Source: Burhinus oedicnemus (Eukaryota; Chordata; Aves; Charadriiformes; Burhinidae). Taken from it: a stretch of 64,000 nucleotides of DNA. The stretch is taken from NCBI GenBank assembly GCA_008921705.1, contig VFFE01007103.1, positions 1,795,371 to 1,859,370 on the forward strand, read 5' to 3'. Below, one piece after another: positions 61,849 through 64,000 of this stretch. The notes beneath the pieces are model-generated. The model had not been told where the DNA came from, made no database searches, and worked only from the letters and a program-made list of their open reading frames with translations. Position 1 is the first letter of the stretch. Each line of letters begins with the position of its first letter. A program made the position numbers and the translations under genes.

Positions 61849-62075
61849 TGATACATCTCTCATTGGAGTTGCTATTTTTGTTGCTCTTTCCCCGCTGAAA
61901 TTGCTGATGGTCCTGGTGACACGGCTTTTGAAGCCATTTCCTTTTCTGCTGATGCTGCAGATTCTGCTGAGGTAATGTAATTGCTGTGGTCATTGTTAAT
62001 GGCCCTGAATGGCTCCTTCTCTTGCATTCCGAAGTACTTCTATTTTTATTCTCTGATATTACACCCATCAGGGCC
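61849..62075 (-). other. Candidate unannotated exon upstream of WASHC4
   Basis: On the minus strand a T-rich acceptor GGTTTTTTTCAG (AG at 77-76 of 620xx) precedes 227 bp that end at a near-consensus donor ATCA|GTAAGT (GT at 61848-61847). The stretch is open in one frame and encodes a Gln/Lys/Asn/Ser-rich peptide (for example QQFQRGKSNKNSNSNE) that I do not recognise. It lies just outside the WASHC4 CpG island and points away from it, so it could belong to a divergent transcript. It may equally be chance. Confidence 0.3.
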
Positions 62076-62199
62076 CTGAAAAAAACCCCAGTGACGGGCC
62101 GCATGCAGGTAAGCGCCTCATGGCTGTGACAACAAATGACAGTGAGATGATTAGATGACACTATTGCAGCTGCCTCTGAGCTCCAGACCCTCTCTCAGA

Positions 62200-62952
62200 G
62201 CTGGGATAGGTCCTCCCACCGCTCCCTTCCTCCAGCATCAGAAAGGGGAAGTGCCGGGGTTGGGGGGTCACACTCTATCGACTGTACCCGGAAGGGTTTT
62301 CCCTCTTCTCAGCAACCTGACAGAGCTGTGGAATCGGTGCGGGAGGGAGTCGGGCTGGGGCCCTGTACACCAGGGCAAAAGCTCCCGACGCCCCGCACCT
62401 CGGAGATAGGCCCTGCCTCACCAAAACGATCAGCTCACAGATGCAGGAGGGGGGTCAGAAAAAAAGAGGGGCGAGGACACCCCTGCCCCACTGCACCTCT
62501 GAGGCGCCGCTGCCCGCTCCGCAGGAACCTCGGCAGCGCCGGCGGTTGCCGCCGCGCTCTCCTCCCGCACCAGGGGGCCGATGCGCGGTGCCCGCCTGCC
62601 CCCGCCTCCCGCCCAGCTCTCCCTCTCCTTTAATCCCCCTAACCTTCGCCGCCGGGCACGCACTTGGCGGCACTGCCGCTTGAGAACCGGCCCGCCGAGC
62701 CGTGAGGGAGCCAACGGCCGGGAACGGCTCAAGGCAGGCGGCGGGGCGGGAGGCGCGGCATCGCCTCAGTCAGCGGCCGCCAGGAGAGGGAGGGGCGGTG
62801 GCGCGCAACGGCCGCCCCGCCCCGCCCCCTCCTCGCCTGCCGGAGTCCCAGCGCCCTCCGCCGCCTCCGTTTCCCAGAGTGCGACGCGGTAGCGGGGCAG
62901 GAAGTCCCGTGCGCCTGAGTCAGGGGAGGAGGGGAAGCCGCTGGCGGCGGCG
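62200..62952 (+). promoter_or_regulatory. WASHC4: CpG-island promoter of WASHC4
   Basis: A CpG-dense region leading to the WASHC4 ATG. Visible elements: tandem GC boxes CCCCGCCCCGCCCCCTCC at about 62814-62831, a ZNF143-like TTCCCAGAGTGC at 62871-62882, and an ETS core CAGGAAGTCC at 62898-62907. No TATA box. The CpG island extends past exon 1 to about 63.3 kb. Confidence 0.75.
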
Positions 62953-63013
62953 ATGGCGCTGGAGACCCTCTCCCCGGACTGGGAGTTCGACCGCCTCGAC
63001 GACGGCTCGCAGA
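62953..63013 (+). CDS. WASHC4: WASHC4 exon 1 (coding start; gene runs off window)
   Basis: WASHC4 (SWIP, KIAA1033) is a large subunit of the WASH complex, which drives Arp2/3 actin branching on endosomes for cargo sorting. The exon encodes MALETLSPDWEFDRLDDGSQ and one further base, nearly identical to the N-terminus I know from mammals. Kozak context is very strong (G at -3 and +4). Donor CAGA|GTGAGC at 63014, phase 1, agreeing with a following Lys codon. The remaining exons, over 1100 residues, lie beyond the window. Its position next to ALDH1L2 and on the opposite strand agrees with the human map. Confidence 0.95.
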
Positions 63014-64000
63014 GTGAGCGGGAGGGGCGGGAGGGGCCGGCGCCAGGCCCGCGGGGCTGCGGCGGTTACCGCCATAGGGCGGGGGGAGGTGCAGGCTGAG
63101 GAGACCCTGGTCCCCTCCTGGCCCCGGACCCCTCCTGGCCCCTCTCGCTGCTGCGCCCCCGCTGGGAACGGCAGGGAAGGAGGTGGAGGAGGAAGGGGAG
63201 GAAGCAGCAGCAGTCGTGGGAGCTGAGCGAAGTCACCCTCCCCAGCTTCCCTCACGGACCCTGCCCTGTGCAGGGAGCCGGGCGCTCGCCGCGCCCCTTC
63301 CCCCCGCCGCCAGCCGAGGGCTGCTCCTCCTTCGGTCAGGCCTGCGGGGGTGGCTTGTCGCCGTGACCTTTTTTCCTCCCGCCACCCTCTCCGTAGTTGC
63401 CGGGGGTTGCTTGGGGTGGGGGAGTGGCTTTTCCAACCCTTCATCCTTTACCCCCTCTGGGGAGTCGTCTCCAGTGTCCCCAGCGTGGCGGGGAGGGGAC
63501 AGGCAGGCTTGCGTGACTTTCTTTTCTTGCACGAACCGGGCAGGAGGAACAGATGCTTGCCGTGGGGATGGTGTTTCTTTCCATCCCTTCCCGATCATTT
63601 GTCGTGGCTCATAGATTTTTTTTGCAGTTGCTTCCTCGGTTAGCCAGAGAAGTCATATCGAGATAAGTTAGCTGTATGCAGCTTCCGTTGGTAAAGGCTT
63701 TCTGGCATGGAGTTGGGCGGTCGCTTGCGGATTCACCTTTAAAAAAATAATTAAATAAGACCTTGTGATGCTTAAGTCTTTGACGGTGGGTTTGTGTGCC
63801 CGTCAAAATCCACGTTTTTCTCAGCCTGTGGAGGTGACCTACTTTCTAAACAGGGGACATATATGGTTGTCAGACTGTAATACACACTGTAAATTGAACT
63901 GTGCCAAATTGATTACACCAGGTGTTGCTGTGAAAATATGTCATTCATGGACCAACTGTTTCACATACAGTGTCATCCCAAGGGATGATACTGTTTATGC
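63014..64000 (+). other. WASHC4: WASHC4 intron 1, 5' part
   Basis: Starts within the CpG island, which fades by about 63.4 kb, then becomes AT-rich. No further exon is visible before the window ends. The long ORFs in its first 500 bp reflect GC composition. Confidence 0.75.

Noticed and set aside
62581..63614. Several 100-174 codon ORFs around WASHC4 exon 1
   Set aside because: GC-driven frames on both strands; only the short frame encoding MALETLSPDWEFD is recognisable and ends at a proper donor.
1..64000. CRISPR arrays, tRNA/rRNA genes, bacterial operons or a novel defence-type system
   Set aside because: No regularly spaced direct repeats, no tRNA cloverleaf sequence noticed, and the whole window reads as a conserved vertebrate synteny block of four known genes.

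Overview
The window comes from a bird nuclear genome. The evidence is: GT-AG split genes with CpG-island promoters; 3' ends of CR1 LINEs, the dominant avian retrotransposon, some fresh and some decayed; and LTRs of a type common in birds. There are no bacterial-style operons, no recognisable tRNA or rRNA genes and no CRISPR array. The gene order SLC41A2 (-), NOPCHAP1/C12orf45 (+), ALDH1L2 (-), WASHC4 (+) is the one I know from human 12q23.3, so this is a conserved vertebrate synteny block rather than an accessory or transferred region.

Layout. 1-9.4 kb: the 5' end of SLC41A2, with the start of its coding sequence, a uORF-rich leader, an 8.1 kb first intron and a CpG-island promoter. 11.5-18.9 kb: the whole NOPCHAP1 gene, four coding exons and 158 aa, with decayed CR1 and minus-strand LTRs in its introns. 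20.2-54.8 kb: the whole ALDH1L2 coding sequence. Its 23 exons join without a break in frame to 922 codons, giving mitochondrial 10-formyl-tetrahydrofolate dehydrogenase with targeting peptide, hydrolase, carrier and aldehyde dehydrogenase parts. 55.4-62.2 kb: an intergenic stretch with a tetranucleotide repeat, a CTCF-like site and one unexplained exon-like open stretch. 62.2-64 kb: the CpG-island promoter, first coding exon and start of intron 1 of WASHC4.

The four genes do unrelated jobs: Mg2+ transport, snoRNP assembly, mitochondrial one-carbon metabolism and endosomal actin. They are neighbours by ancient linkage and not members of one pathway. I found no new biological system. The observations most worth following are a GC-AG intron in ALDH1L2, a perfect CARE (ATF4/CEBP) motif about 90 bp upstream of the ALDH1L2 start, a convergent pair of CTCF-like motifs bracketing NOPCHAP1 and ALDH1L2, a spliced uORF in SLC41A2, a strong-Kozak intronic start that would drop the ALDH1L2 mitochondrial signal, and a candidate unannotated exon upstream of WASHC4. 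Exon boundaries were placed by eye from splice signals, phase and family knowledge; no database search was run.
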